DNA from: Prevotella sp.
GTDB taxonomy: Bacteria > Bacteroidota > Bacteroidia > Bacteroidales > Bacteroidaceae
NCBI GenBank assembly: GCA_022769285.1
Contig: JALEKD010000023.1
Coordinates: 1 to 64,000 of the forward strand
Direction of reading: 5' to 3'
DNA length: 64,000 nt
Positions within the stretch are counted from its first letter, which is position 1, and the number at the start of each line of letters is the position of its first letter. The position numbers and the translations under genes were made by a program. The notes under the pieces were generated by a model, which ran no database searches, was not told the origin of the DNA, and saw nothing but the letters and a program-made list of their open reading frames with translations. This document shows positions 27,639 through 35,141 of the stretch, one piece after another.

Positions 27639-29057
27639 TTAGTAAGTGTCACTACTCAGCTTCAGTTCCTCAACAAAGGCATCTATCTTAGCCAGTTCGT
27701 CAGGTATCTGGATGCGTTGGGGACAGTGGGTGACACACTTGCCACACTGGACACAATGACTGGCCTGGCGCAACTTTGGGACACGTCGGTCGTAGCCTAT
27801 CAAGAAAGCACGGCGAGCCCTGCGGTAGTCTGGATCCTGTTCGCCCTTGTTGGGCAGATTACCCTCCTTGATACATCGGTTGTAATGGGCAAATATGGCA
27901 GGGATATTAAGTCCGTAGGGACATGGCATACAGTAGTTGCACTCATTGCAGGGAATGGTATTGAGGTTGTAGATGTCCTTGGCGATGTCCATAAGAAACT
28001 GGTCTTCCTCTTTGGTGAGCGGCTGGAGTGGCGAGTAAGTACACAGGTTCTCTTTGAGATTCTCCATGTAGCTCATACCACTCAGCACACACAGAACACC
28101 CTTGGGGGAGCCAGCGAAGCGGAAGGCCCAGCTTGCTACGCTCTTCTCGGGTTCACGGGCTTTCATCTTGGCGACTATGTTATCGGGCACATTGGCCAGG
28201 CGGCCACCTAAGAGAGGCTCCATGATGATGGCGGGGATGCCGCGCTTGTGCAGCTCGCCATAGAGATACACGGCATCGGTGTTGCGGTCGTTTATCTCAT
28301 CAGCGTAGTTCCAGTCCAGATAGTTGAGCTCTATCTGTACGAAGTCCCAGTGATAGCGGCCTTCATCGTGCCACTTGAGGGCCAGGTCAAAGACCTTGAC
28401 ATCGCCATGGTACGAGAAGCCCAGGTTACGTATGCGCCCGCGCTTCTTCTGTTCGACCAGCCAGTCGAGTATCCCATTGTCTATATAGCGGCTGTAGAAC
28501 TCGCCCATGCCGTCATCGCCCATGCCGATGGCGTGAAGCAGCAGGTAGTCGACGTAGCTGACCTGCAATTCCTTGAGCGAATTTTCAAACATAGCCTTAG
28601 ATGCCTGCGTGCTCCATGTCTCCGGAGCAAAGTTGGACAGCTTGGTGGCCACCAGGTAGTCCTTACGGTTGTGCCTGTGCAGTGCTATGCCTGTGGCAGC
28701 CTCCGACTTGCCCTGGCAGTAGGCTGGCGATGTGTCAAAGTAGTTCACCCCATGTTCCAGGGCATAGTCTATCTGTCGGTTCACCATCTCCTGGTCTATC
28801 TCTGCATCCGGGTTCTCGCGGCCCATACCTCCGCCTTTCACCGGAAGTCTCATCATGCCGTAGCCCAGTATCGATACGCGGTCATGGGTATTGGAGTTAA
28901 CCCGGTAGGTCATCTTGCCTATCGGTGGGTCTTGATAGGTGCCGCTGGCAGTGGCTTCGTCGCGCTTACCCTTGCACGCGGTGAGCAGCCCCGTGGCTGC
29001 TATGGCGCCCGCGCCCAACGACTGGATAAACTGACGTCTATTTAGTTCTTTCTTCAT
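27639..29057 (-). CDS. Tat-exported aldo/keto reductase lipoprotein with two 4Fe-4S motifs
   Basis: A 472-residue protein with N-terminal twin-arginine signal (NRRQFIQSLGAG) ending in lipobox LTAC (Cys28), so it is predicted to be folded with its cofactors in the cytoplasm, exported by Tat and lipid-anchored. The AKR barrel follows, with the Asp/Tyr in YFDTSPAYCQG, Lys in VATKLS and His in LLLHAIG. The C-terminus adds ferredoxin-like motifs CNECNYCMPCP and CVQCGKCVTHCP. Its partner upstream is a membrane polyferredoxin that could supply electrons. Substrate unknown. Confidence 0.88.
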   Translation of the reverse strand: MKKELNRRQFIQSLGAGAIAATGLLTACKGKRDEATASGTYQDPPIGKMTYRVNSNTHDRVSILGYGMMRLPVKGGGMGRENPDAEIDQEMVNRQIDYALEHGVNYFDTSPAYCQGKSEAATGIALHRHNRKDYLVATKLSNFAPETWSTQASKAMFENSLKELQVSYVDYLLLHAIGMGDDGMGEFYSRYIDNGILDWLVEQKKRGRIRNLGFSYHGDVKVFDLALKWHDEGRYHWDFVQIELNYLDWNYADEINDRNTDAVYLYGELHKRGIPAIIMEPLLGGRLANVPDNIVAKMKAREPEKSVASWAFRFAGSPKGVLCVLSGMSYMENLKENLCTYSPLQPLTKEEDQFLMDIAKDIYNLNTIPCNECNYCMPCPYGLNIPAIFAHYNRCIKEGNLPNKGEQDPDYRRARRAFLIGYDRRVPKLRQASHCVQCGKCVTHCPQRIQIPDELAKIDAFVEELKLSSDTY

Positions 29058-29083
29058 CGTGAATACAACTTTATAGTAGTAGT

Positions 29084-30622
29084 CTAAATATACTTGTGTA
29101 CCTCATGGCCCTCAACGTGTATAGCGCTGAACGGCTGGGCAGGGCAAACGTTCTCGCAGGCACCGCAGCCGATGCAGCGCGACAGGTTGACAGCTGGAAA
29201 CAGTGGGCTGTTGGCGTCCTTGTCATCGGTCGGCACCATCATAATGGCCCCCGACGGACAGTGACGGGCACAGTTGCCACACGCCACGCCCTCTGTAAAT
29301 ACGATACAGTTCTTCTTGGTCCATACCGCGTGGCCTATCTGTATGGCCGACTTGTCTTCGGCCTTGATGGGCTTGATGGCGCCCGTCGGGCAGACCTCGC
29401 TACAACGATGGCACTCTGGTCGGCAGTAGCCCCGCTCATACGATAAGGTGGGCTGCATGAATGTCTGTAACTGGGTCGATGGTCGCAGCACGTCGTTAGG
29501 ACACTCGGCCACGCACAGCTGGCATGCCGTGCAGTGCTGCGCCATGTTCTGTGCCGACAGCGACCCCGGCGGGGTGATGGGTGTCTGGCGGTGGGGGGGA
29601 TCCTTCTGCTCTACGGCAGCCAAGCCACCGTCTATCTTCTTCTTTTCCTGCGCCATGACAGCGGTCGTGGTGGCCACGGCTGCTGCCAATAGGAATGAGC
29701 GGCGCGAGGTGTCTACCTCGGCTTGGGTGGCAGAGGTTCTGGGAGTGCTGGCAGCCGTCTCTGGCGTGCTGGTTGCGGTCGTTGTTACCAGCTTGACCGG
29801 TCGCCCATATCGCAGGGCACCCTTGTGGCAGTGACCCAGGCAGTCGCCACAGGTCACGCAGCGCGAGTAGTCTATATGGTGGTTCTTGGCATCTATACAG
29901 GCAGCCTTGCAGCTCTTGGCGCAGATCCCACAGCTTATGCACTGGTGCTCATCTATACGCACCCGGAACCAGGCAAAGCGGGCCACGGCCCCTAACACGG
30001 TGCCCACGGGGCATATCGTGTTGCAGTAGGTACGTCCGTTGCGCCACGCCAGTACACCTATTATTAATAAGGTGGCCACGGCTACCGCCAGGGTACCCAC
30101 TGAGCGCACCCACACATCGCGCTCGTAGAACGCGTAGCTGTCTATCCGCGTAGCGATATATGCCAGCCCGTTGTTGACCATCAGGTAGATGGGCTGCAGT
30201 ACATTCTGAGCTATGCGGCCGTACGCGCTGTACGGCGCAAGCAGTGTGAAGAGCGAGCCTACGCCTGCCACTAACAGGATGACGAACACAGCCAGCATGA
30301 TGTACCGCAGCCACGACCGTGCGGGCGAATAGGAGAAACGCAGCCGCTTACGCCGCTTGTTGCGCAGGCCACTTAGCCAGGATATGATGTCCTGCATGAC
30401 ACCCAAGGGACATATCACCGAACAGTAGATACGGCCAAACAGGAGTGTGAGAACCAGCAGGCCAATCACCACGCCCACATGGAGCGCCAGTACGGCCGGC
30501 AGAAACTGTACCTTGGCCATCCATCCTAACCAGACGTGTACCGTTCCGGTAAAGTCGAGGAACAGTAGCGTAATAAGGCTGAAGAATATGACGGCCAGTG
30601 TTAACCTAATCTTTCTAATCAT
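29084..30622 (-). CDS. NapH-NapG-like membrane polyferredoxin fusion
   Basis: A 512-residue protein from the ATG at 30622. The first half has four to five membrane helices with paired CxxxCP motifs (YCSVICPLG, YCNTICPVG) and two ferredoxin motifs (CISCGICAKSC, CVTCGDCLGHC), as in NapH quinol dehydrogenases. Near residue 305 an internal twin-arginine-like signal (SRRSFLLAAAVATT) introduces a second half resembling NapG, with CTACQLCVAECP, CHRCSEVCP, CGNCARHCP and CIGCGACENVCP. It looks like a natural NapH-NapG fusion passing quinol electrons to the outside face of the inner membrane. The downstream Tat-exported reductase is a plausible acceptor. Confidence 0.85.
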   Translation of the reverse strand: MIRKIRLTLAVIFFSLITLLFLDFTGTVHVWLGWMAKVQFLPAVLALHVGVVIGLLVLTLLFGRIYCSVICPLGVMQDIISWLSGLRNKRRKRLRFSYSPARSWLRYIMLAVFVILLVAGVGSLFTLLAPYSAYGRIAQNVLQPIYLMVNNGLAYIATRIDSYAFYERDVWVRSVGTLAVAVATLLIIGVLAWRNGRTYCNTICPVGTVLGAVARFAWFRVRIDEHQCISCGICAKSCKAACIDAKNHHIDYSRCVTCGDCLGHCHKGALRYGRPVKLVTTTATSTPETAASTPRTSATQAEVDTSRRSFLLAAAVATTTAVMAQEKKKIDGGLAAVEQKDPPHRQTPITPPGSLSAQNMAQHCTACQLCVAECPNDVLRPSTQLQTFMQPTLSYERGYCRPECHRCSEVCPTGAIKPIKAEDKSAIQIGHAVWTKKNCIVFTEGVACGNCARHCPSGAIMMVPTDDKDANSPLFPAVNLSRCIGCGACENVCPAQPFSAIHVEGHEVHKYI

Positions 30623-30628
30623 AATGTG

Positions 30629-30636
30629 CAAATTTA
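30629..30636 (-). promoter_or_regulatory. -7 element just before the polyferredoxin gene
   Basis: TAAATTTG on the minus strand ends 6 nt before the ATG at 30622, implying a leaderless transcript if used. No ideal -33 box. Confidence 0.4.
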
Positions 30637-30729
30637 CAAAAAATGCTCATAATCAGCTGCTATAAGCTCCGGGAAAATTATCCATTGTTCTATTTTTCCG
30701 CCCGATGGCTATTGGCGGTCGTCTTTGGG

Positions 30730-33231
30730 CTACGTGCGCCTTACCCCACGTACAGCTTGCGCCTCCAAGGGATTGTCGGGCCAGTAATGCTTAGGATAGC
30801 GCCGGCGGAGCTCCTTGCGCACCTCGAAATAAGTGTTCTGCCAGAAGCTCTGCAGGTCCTGGGTCATCTGCACAGGCTTAAAACCGGGCGAGAGCAGTTC
30901 CATGAGCACTGGCCGGTGGCCGTTGTCGACACAGGGAGTACGTTCCAGTCCGAAACACTCCTGTAGGCGCACGCTCAGCACTGGCGCCTCGGCGCCCCGA
31001 CGGTAGTCTACCCGTATCTGGCTACCCGTGGGCACCTGGATGTGACTGGGAGCCAGCCGGTCGATGTCTTGCTGCAACTCGTAAGATATCAGGGCCCACA
31101 GCACCTCACTGAGGTTGATGCGCTTCAGGTCGCCAAGGGTACAGAGCAGGCGGCCGCCCTGCTCCAGATAGAACGGTAGCCAACTGTCGGCCGTGGCCAG
31201 CAGATGGTCGGTGGTCAGACAGGGTATGGCTAACTCCGGATGCCAGGCCGAAACGGCTGCTACCCGGCGCTGGAGCTGGCTCACGCGGTCGTTCCAGTCC
31301 AGCAGGCTGAGCCCCTCGTGTTTAACAGCCTCGCACACCACGCGGATAACCTCCTGCGGGTCTACATCGGTCAGCGGCTTGCTGTCTATCAGCAGCTGGC
31401 CGATACGCCACTCGCGCCGGGCCACCACTCCGTTTTGCTTGCTGTTCCACGACAGGTTGCTGTGCTCTGTAACCAGTGAGGTGCCCATCAGCTTGCCAGG
31501 TTCTAAGGGCGCTGCTAAGAACACCCGACCATCGCCCTGTCCTGTATGGAGCGACGCGATGGACAGCCAGGTGTGGGCCGACATGCTGTCGGTATGGTCT
31601 ATCCGCACCGTCTGCCCTCCTGCCAGTCGGTAGGTACCTATCCCATCGGTAGCCATGGCTATGCGCTCAGGGTAGGCATAGGCCACTAACAGGCCCACCT
31701 CCTGCGGGTCTACGGCCGTGTTATCTTCGACCACATGGGCCATGCACCGGTACTCGTGGGCAATCTGCCCGATGCGCGCCCACCGTCCCGTCAGACTGCG
31801 GGCCCGCTTGCCACGCAGGACGCTTATGCGCAGGGGAAGGTCGGTACCCGCCTCGTCGCCCATGGGGTCTTTCTCTTCGAGCAGCGCCGCTATGTCGCAG
31901 GCCAACGCCTTCAGCTGAGCCGTGGCACCGCCCAGTATCATGCGGGCGATACGCGGATGACAGGGTAGGACAGCCATGGCCCGTCCCTGAGGGGTGATGG
32001 TGCCCTGGGTGTCTATGGCGCCCAACAGCCTGAGCAACTGCTGGGCGCGGGCTATATTGCCCATGGGTGGCGGGGTTATCCAGGGTAGCGCCGCAATCTG
32101 CGACTCGCCAAAGGCGGCTACGTCCAGCACCATGGGAGCCAGGTCGGCTTCTTCAATCTCGGGCTTGCGGTGAGCCTCCATCAGGTGCTCTGATGCCTTG
32201 GCCCACATCCTGTAGCACACGCCGGCTGCTACACGCCCCGCACGTCCCGCCCGCTGCATGGCCATGTCCAGGCTGATACGGGTGGTGGCCAGGTGCGACA
32301 GGCCGGTACGCGGGTCGAACACCAAGGCCCTGCACAGCCCCGAGTCGACCACGATGCGTACTCCCTCGATGGTGATAGAGGTCTCGGCGATGGGCGTGGC
32401 TAACACCACCTTGCGTCGGCCGGGAGGCGATGGCGCTATGGCGCGCCGCTGCAGTTCGGGCGACAGTTGCCCATATAGTGGATATACCTCTGTCGGTGCC
32501 AGTGTGTCGGCCAGTAGTTGCGCGCACTGGTTTATCTCGGCCTGCCCAGGCAGAAAAGCCAGGATGTCGCCCTCGTGCTGGCGGTGGGCACGGGCCACGG
32601 TGGCTGCTACGGCCTGCGCCATGTCGCGGGGGGCGGTGTCGTGGTCAGCATAGTAGGTCTGTACATCGTACATACGTCCCTGGCAACTGATGAGCGGTGC
32701 CTGTAGGGTGTGACAGAGGGTGGTAGTATCGATGGTGGCCGACATGATGACGATGCGCAGGTCTGGGCGTATAATCTGCTGAGCCGCACGGGTTAGCGCC
32801 AACGCTAAGTCGGTATTGATGCTACGCTCGTGAAACTCGTCGAAGATAACCACGCTCACCCCGTCGAGGGTAGCGTCGGCCACCAGCATACGGGTGAGTA
32901 TACCCTCGGTAAGCACCTCTATCCGGGTGGCTGCCGAGACCCGCTTATCAAACCGCACGCGGTACCCCACGGTCTGGCCCACAGGCTCGGCTAACAGGGT
33001 GGCCATACGCTCGGCTATCTGGCGGGCTGCCAGTCGGCGGGGCTCTAACATCAGCACCCGTCCGCCCTCCTTGAGGGCATTCAGGATGGTCAGGGGCAAC
33101 AGGGTCGATTTGCCGGCTCCTGGCGGAGCCGTTACGACCAACTGGGTATGGGTGCTTAGCGCCTCGTTGACCGCCTCGGCTATGTCGGCGGCCGGCAGAT
33201 GGGTGGTGTGTAGTATGTCTGTAATGTTCAT
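30730..33231 (-). CDS. hrpB: ATP-dependent RNA helicase HrpB-like
   Basis: An 833-residue DEAH-type helicase. From the ATG at 33231 (MNITDILHTTHLP) it has PPGAGKST (motif I), DEFHERS (motif II, Asp-Glu-Phe-His rather than DEAH), SATID (III) and QRAGRAGR (VI), with the HrpB-specific C-terminal domain. HrpB's cellular function is poorly known. The ATG overlaps the DUF4186 stop as ATGA, so translation is coupled. It is the last gene of yccF-thioredoxin-DUF4186-hrpB. Confidence 0.93.
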   Translation of the reverse strand: MNITDILHTTHLPAADIAEAVNEALSTHTQLVVTAPPGAGKSTLLPLTILNALKEGGRVLMLEPRRLAARQIAERMATLLAEPVGQTVGYRVRFDKRVSAATRIEVLTEGILTRMLVADATLDGVSVVIFDEFHERSINTDLALALTRAAQQIIRPDLRIVIMSATIDTTTLCHTLQAPLISCQGRMYDVQTYYADHDTAPRDMAQAVAATVARAHRQHEGDILAFLPGQAEINQCAQLLADTLAPTEVYPLYGQLSPELQRRAIAPSPPGRRKVVLATPIAETSITIEGVRIVVDSGLCRALVFDPRTGLSHLATTRISLDMAMQRAGRAGRVAAGVCYRMWAKASEHLMEAHRKPEIEEADLAPMVLDVAAFGESQIAALPWITPPPMGNIARAQQLLRLLGAIDTQGTITPQGRAMAVLPCHPRIARMILGGATAQLKALACDIAALLEEKDPMGDEAGTDLPLRISVLRGKRARSLTGRWARIGQIAHEYRCMAHVVEDNTAVDPQEVGLLVAYAYPERIAMATDGIGTYRLAGGQTVRIDHTDSMSAHTWLSIASLHTGQGDGRVFLAAPLEPGKLMGTSLVTEHSNLSWNSKQNGVVARREWRIGQLLIDSKPLTDVDPQEVIRVVCEAVKHEGLSLLDWNDRVSQLQRRVAAVSAWHPELAIPCLTTDHLLATADSWLPFYLEQGGRLLCTLGDLKRINLSEVLWALISYELQQDIDRLAPSHIQVPTGSQIRVDYRRGAEAPVLSVRLQECFGLERTPCVDNGHRPVLMELLSPGFKPVQMTQDLQSFWQNTYFEVRKELRRRYPKHYWPDNPLEAQAVRGVRRT

Positions 33232-33665
33232 TGAGGGTTGCGTTGTAGTTGGCGTTCTATCCAGGCCATCAATACGCTTACGGCATACTGCTGTTCGGCC
33301 TGGGTAAGCGTGTGGCCGGGCGCTATGTGGTGCCAGCGGTACAGACAGCCACGACAGCAACAGCCAGTGGCGTGCTGGCCCACGAAGACAGGATGCCCGC
33401 GCATGGGAGTCTGCCGTCCGTCGTTGGCTATGACGGCCGGGGCCAGTCGCTGGGCCACAAAGGTGGCGGCATGCTGGCGGATGGTGGCCAGCCCGCGCGA
33501 CTGGATGTAGGCTCGGTCGGCTGCCGAGAGGTGAAAGCGGCTGCGAAAGGCCGACTGGGCTAAGCGCTCGAACAACTTGGTGTGGTCGTAGACAGGGGAT
33601 AGGGTGCTGTCGGCCTCTTCCTCATCGTTAAACAGAGACAGCTGGCGTACAGATGGTTTCCGCAT
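33228..33665 (-). CDS. DUF4186 domain protein
   Basis: A 145-residue protein using the ATG at 33665. The DUF4186 core is clear: FRLSRFHLSAADR-like helix (FRSRFHLSAADRAYI), RGLATIRQHAATF, NDGRQTPMRGHPVF and HATGCCCRGCLYRWH, with a Cys/His cluster suggesting metal binding. Function unknown. It overlaps hrpB by four bases and follows thioredoxin by 12 bp. Confidence 0.85.
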   Translation of the reverse strand: MRKPSVRQLSLFNDEEEADSTLSPVYDHTKLFERLAQSAFRSRFHLSAADRAYIQSRGLATIRQHAATFVAQRLAPAVIANDGRQTPMRGHPVFVGQHATGCCCRGCLYRWHHIAPGHTLTQAEQQYAVSVLMAWIERQLQRNPQ

Positions 33666-33677
33666 ATTGCTCAATCG

Positions 33678-33983
33678 TTACTGCTGCGCCAGAAATGGGT
33701 CTAAGGTAGCTCGTAAATCGGGCAATGACAGATAGCCCGACTGCCGCCAGAGCTGTCGCCCTTGCCTGAACAGCATCAGTGTGGGCACCGACCGTACCTG
33801 GAACCGTGCCGCGGTATCGGTATGCTGGTCTATATTGATTTTGAGGATGCGCAGCCGGTCACTCAGTTGTGCTTTGAGTTCGGCAAGTACAGGGTGCTGC
33901 ATCTGGCAGGGCTGGCACCAGGTAGCATAAAAGTCTACCAGTACCAGGCGGTTGTCATTTATGGCGTTATCAAATGTTTCCAT
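33678..33983 (-). CDS. Thioredoxin-family protein, WCQPC active site
   Basis: A 101-residue single-domain thioredoxin from the ATG at 33983. The active site is WCQPC instead of the usual WCGPC, and the cis-proline loop RSVPT is present. No signal peptide, so cytoplasmic. The Gly-to-Gln change between the cysteines should alter redox potential or partner choice. The gene lies between yccF and DUF4186; a longer upstream frame would overlap yccF and is less likely. Confidence 0.9.
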   Translation of the reverse strand: METFDNAINDNRLVLVDFYATWCQPCQMQHPVLAELKAQLSDRLRILKINIDQHTDTAARFQVRSVPTLMLFRQGRQLWRQSGYLSLPDLRATLDPFLAQQ

Positions 33984-34026
33984 AAGGCTATATATTAAGA
34001 GTTGTTGTTCGGTTGATAATGGGACG

Positions 34027-34404
34027 CTATACATTGAGGGTCACGCTCTTTCCAAAGGGCGACAGGGCCAGTCCCGCCATCTTGAAGTGTTGCAGGGCGA
34101 AAGGCAGCCCGATGATGGTGACGGTCAATAGTACTCCGTAGATGACATGCAGGGCGCAAATGACTATGCCGCCAAAGAGGAGCCATGCTACATCGAGCGG
34201 AATACGCATGCATCCGGTTGGAACGTGGGTCTGTGTAATGGTGGAGCCAAATGGCCAGAGGCAAAGAAGCCCCAATTTCAGCGTCTGCTTGGCTGCGGGA
34301 AGCCCCACAATGGTAATGGCCAATAGCAGGCTACCGAAAAAATACATCGTGGCTATATTCAGTCCGCCAAAGATGAGCCAGAGTATATTGGCAAGTATTT
34401 TCAT
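34027..34404 (-). CDS. yccF: YccF-family inner membrane protein
   Basis: A 125-residue membrane protein with the internal duplication of YccF: two copies of a helix pair containing ILWLIFGGLNIA / VAWLLFGGIVICA and ITIVGLPAAKQTLKL / VTIIGLPFALQHFKM, each ending near PFG. Start at 34404 is set by MKILANILWLIF; the longer frame runs into the repeat-rich intergenic region. Function unknown. It probably heads the four-gene run to hrpB. Confidence 0.88.
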   Translation of the reverse strand: MKILANILWLIFGGLNIATMYFFGSLLLAITIVGLPAAKQTLKLGLLCLWPFGSTITQTHVPTGCMRIPLDVAWLLFGGIVICALHVIYGVLLTVTIIGLPFALQHFKMAGLALSPFGKSVTLNV

Positions 34405-34452
34405 TCTTGTATATTGTATAGTTGTGAGCAGGACCATATTGCCTGCCTTATG

Positions 34453-34460
34453 CAAAGTTA
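34453..34460 (-). promoter_or_regulatory. -7 element for the yccF-hrpB run
   Basis: TAACTTTG on the minus strand, 48 nt before the yccF ATG. A TTTG exists 14 bp upstream, shorter than the usual spacing. Confidence 0.5.
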
Positions 34461-34510
34461 CATTTATTCTCCCGCAAATTATCATAAATGGGCTGAAAAT
34501 GTTTCCCATT

Positions 34511-34538
34511 GCGCGCGCGTATATATAATAAGGTATAG
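34511..34538 (+). repeat. GCGCGCG-TATATA motif, copy 1
   Basis: An alternating GC run followed by alternating TA and ATAAGGTATAG. A close copy, same strand, is at 49139-49168. Confidence 0.6.
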
Positions 34539-34550
34539 GGAGAGCTTTTG

Positions 34551-34720
34551 AAAGGTAAAAAAGTACTCGGAAAAGTAAAAAAGGTGAAAGAGTAAAAAGT
34601 AAAAAGCGCTTCCTGTGTGCTGGTGATAATTTTCTGCACACCTATGGATGACACGGCAAAGGGAATGGTTGGTTTTTAGAATGAAAGGTAAAAAGTGAAA
34701 AGGTAAAAGGGTAAAAAGTG
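34551..34720. repeat. Degenerate GTAAAAA heptamer blocks
   Basis: Two A-rich blocks (34551-34607 and 34681-34720) built from units such as GGTAAAA, AGTAAAAA and GGTGAAA, separated by unique sequence. No protein is encoded. Confidence 0.6.
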
Positions 34721-34773
34721 CAGCCCAAAAACAGCTCTTGTTAGGCCAACAACCATCACAGGAAACGAAAAAG

Positions 34774-34862
34774 ACGACCTTTGGACTTCTAAAGATGGCT
34801 CCCAGTGTGCTAATGATGGCTCCCACGATTGCAAAGGTCGGTCTCTGCGATTTTCGCGACTG
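34774..34862 (+). repeat. Intergenic repeat with 21-bp period, copy A
   Basis: Contains CTAAAGATGGCTCCCA (34789-34804) and CTAATGATGGCTCCCA (34810-34825), 15 of 16 identical and exactly 21 bp apart, followed by two looser units (GATTGCAAAGGTCGGTC, GATTTTCGCGACTG). The same series is found inverted at 48931-49027. Confidence 0.75.
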
Positions 34863-34960
34863 CCTCTCCTGTTGCCAGGGTGGTCGCAGGTGGGCAGATT
34901 GTGGCCGAGGCACTTGGGGAGTGGGCTGTGGCGGGTGCCCAAATAAATATAATATTTTAT

Positions 34961-34991
34961 TTTGTATTTACCTCACTTTGCACTACCTTTG
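34961..34991 (+). promoter_or_regulatory. Promoter of dnaB
   Basis: TTTG (34961-34964), 19-bp spacer, TACCTTTG (34984-34991). The resulting 5' leader is about 145 nt before the ATG at 35142. Confidence 0.85.
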
Positions 34992-35141
34992 CATAAGGTC
35001 GGTTGCGGCTCAGCAATTCGAACGAGTTCGATTGCGCTCGCCTTGCGCGCCCTTGCGTAATCCCCAGCGGGCTACGGCAGTCATTGTACCGCCATCGGCC
35101 GGAACCTATGAGACACGTTAGTATAACAGACAATAACTTTT

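Larger units (their letters stand above)
34405..35141. other. Repeat-rich intergenic region before dnaB
   Basis: This 737-bp region has no convincing gene. From left to right it holds the yccF -7 element, a GC/TA-rich motif (34511-34538), two blocks of GTAAAAA-like tandem repeats (34551-34607, 34681-34720), a 21-bp-period repeat (34774-34862), the dnaB promoter (34961-34991) and a small dyad CGAAC-GA-GTTCG (35019-35030) in the dnaB 5' leader. Confidence 0.7.
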
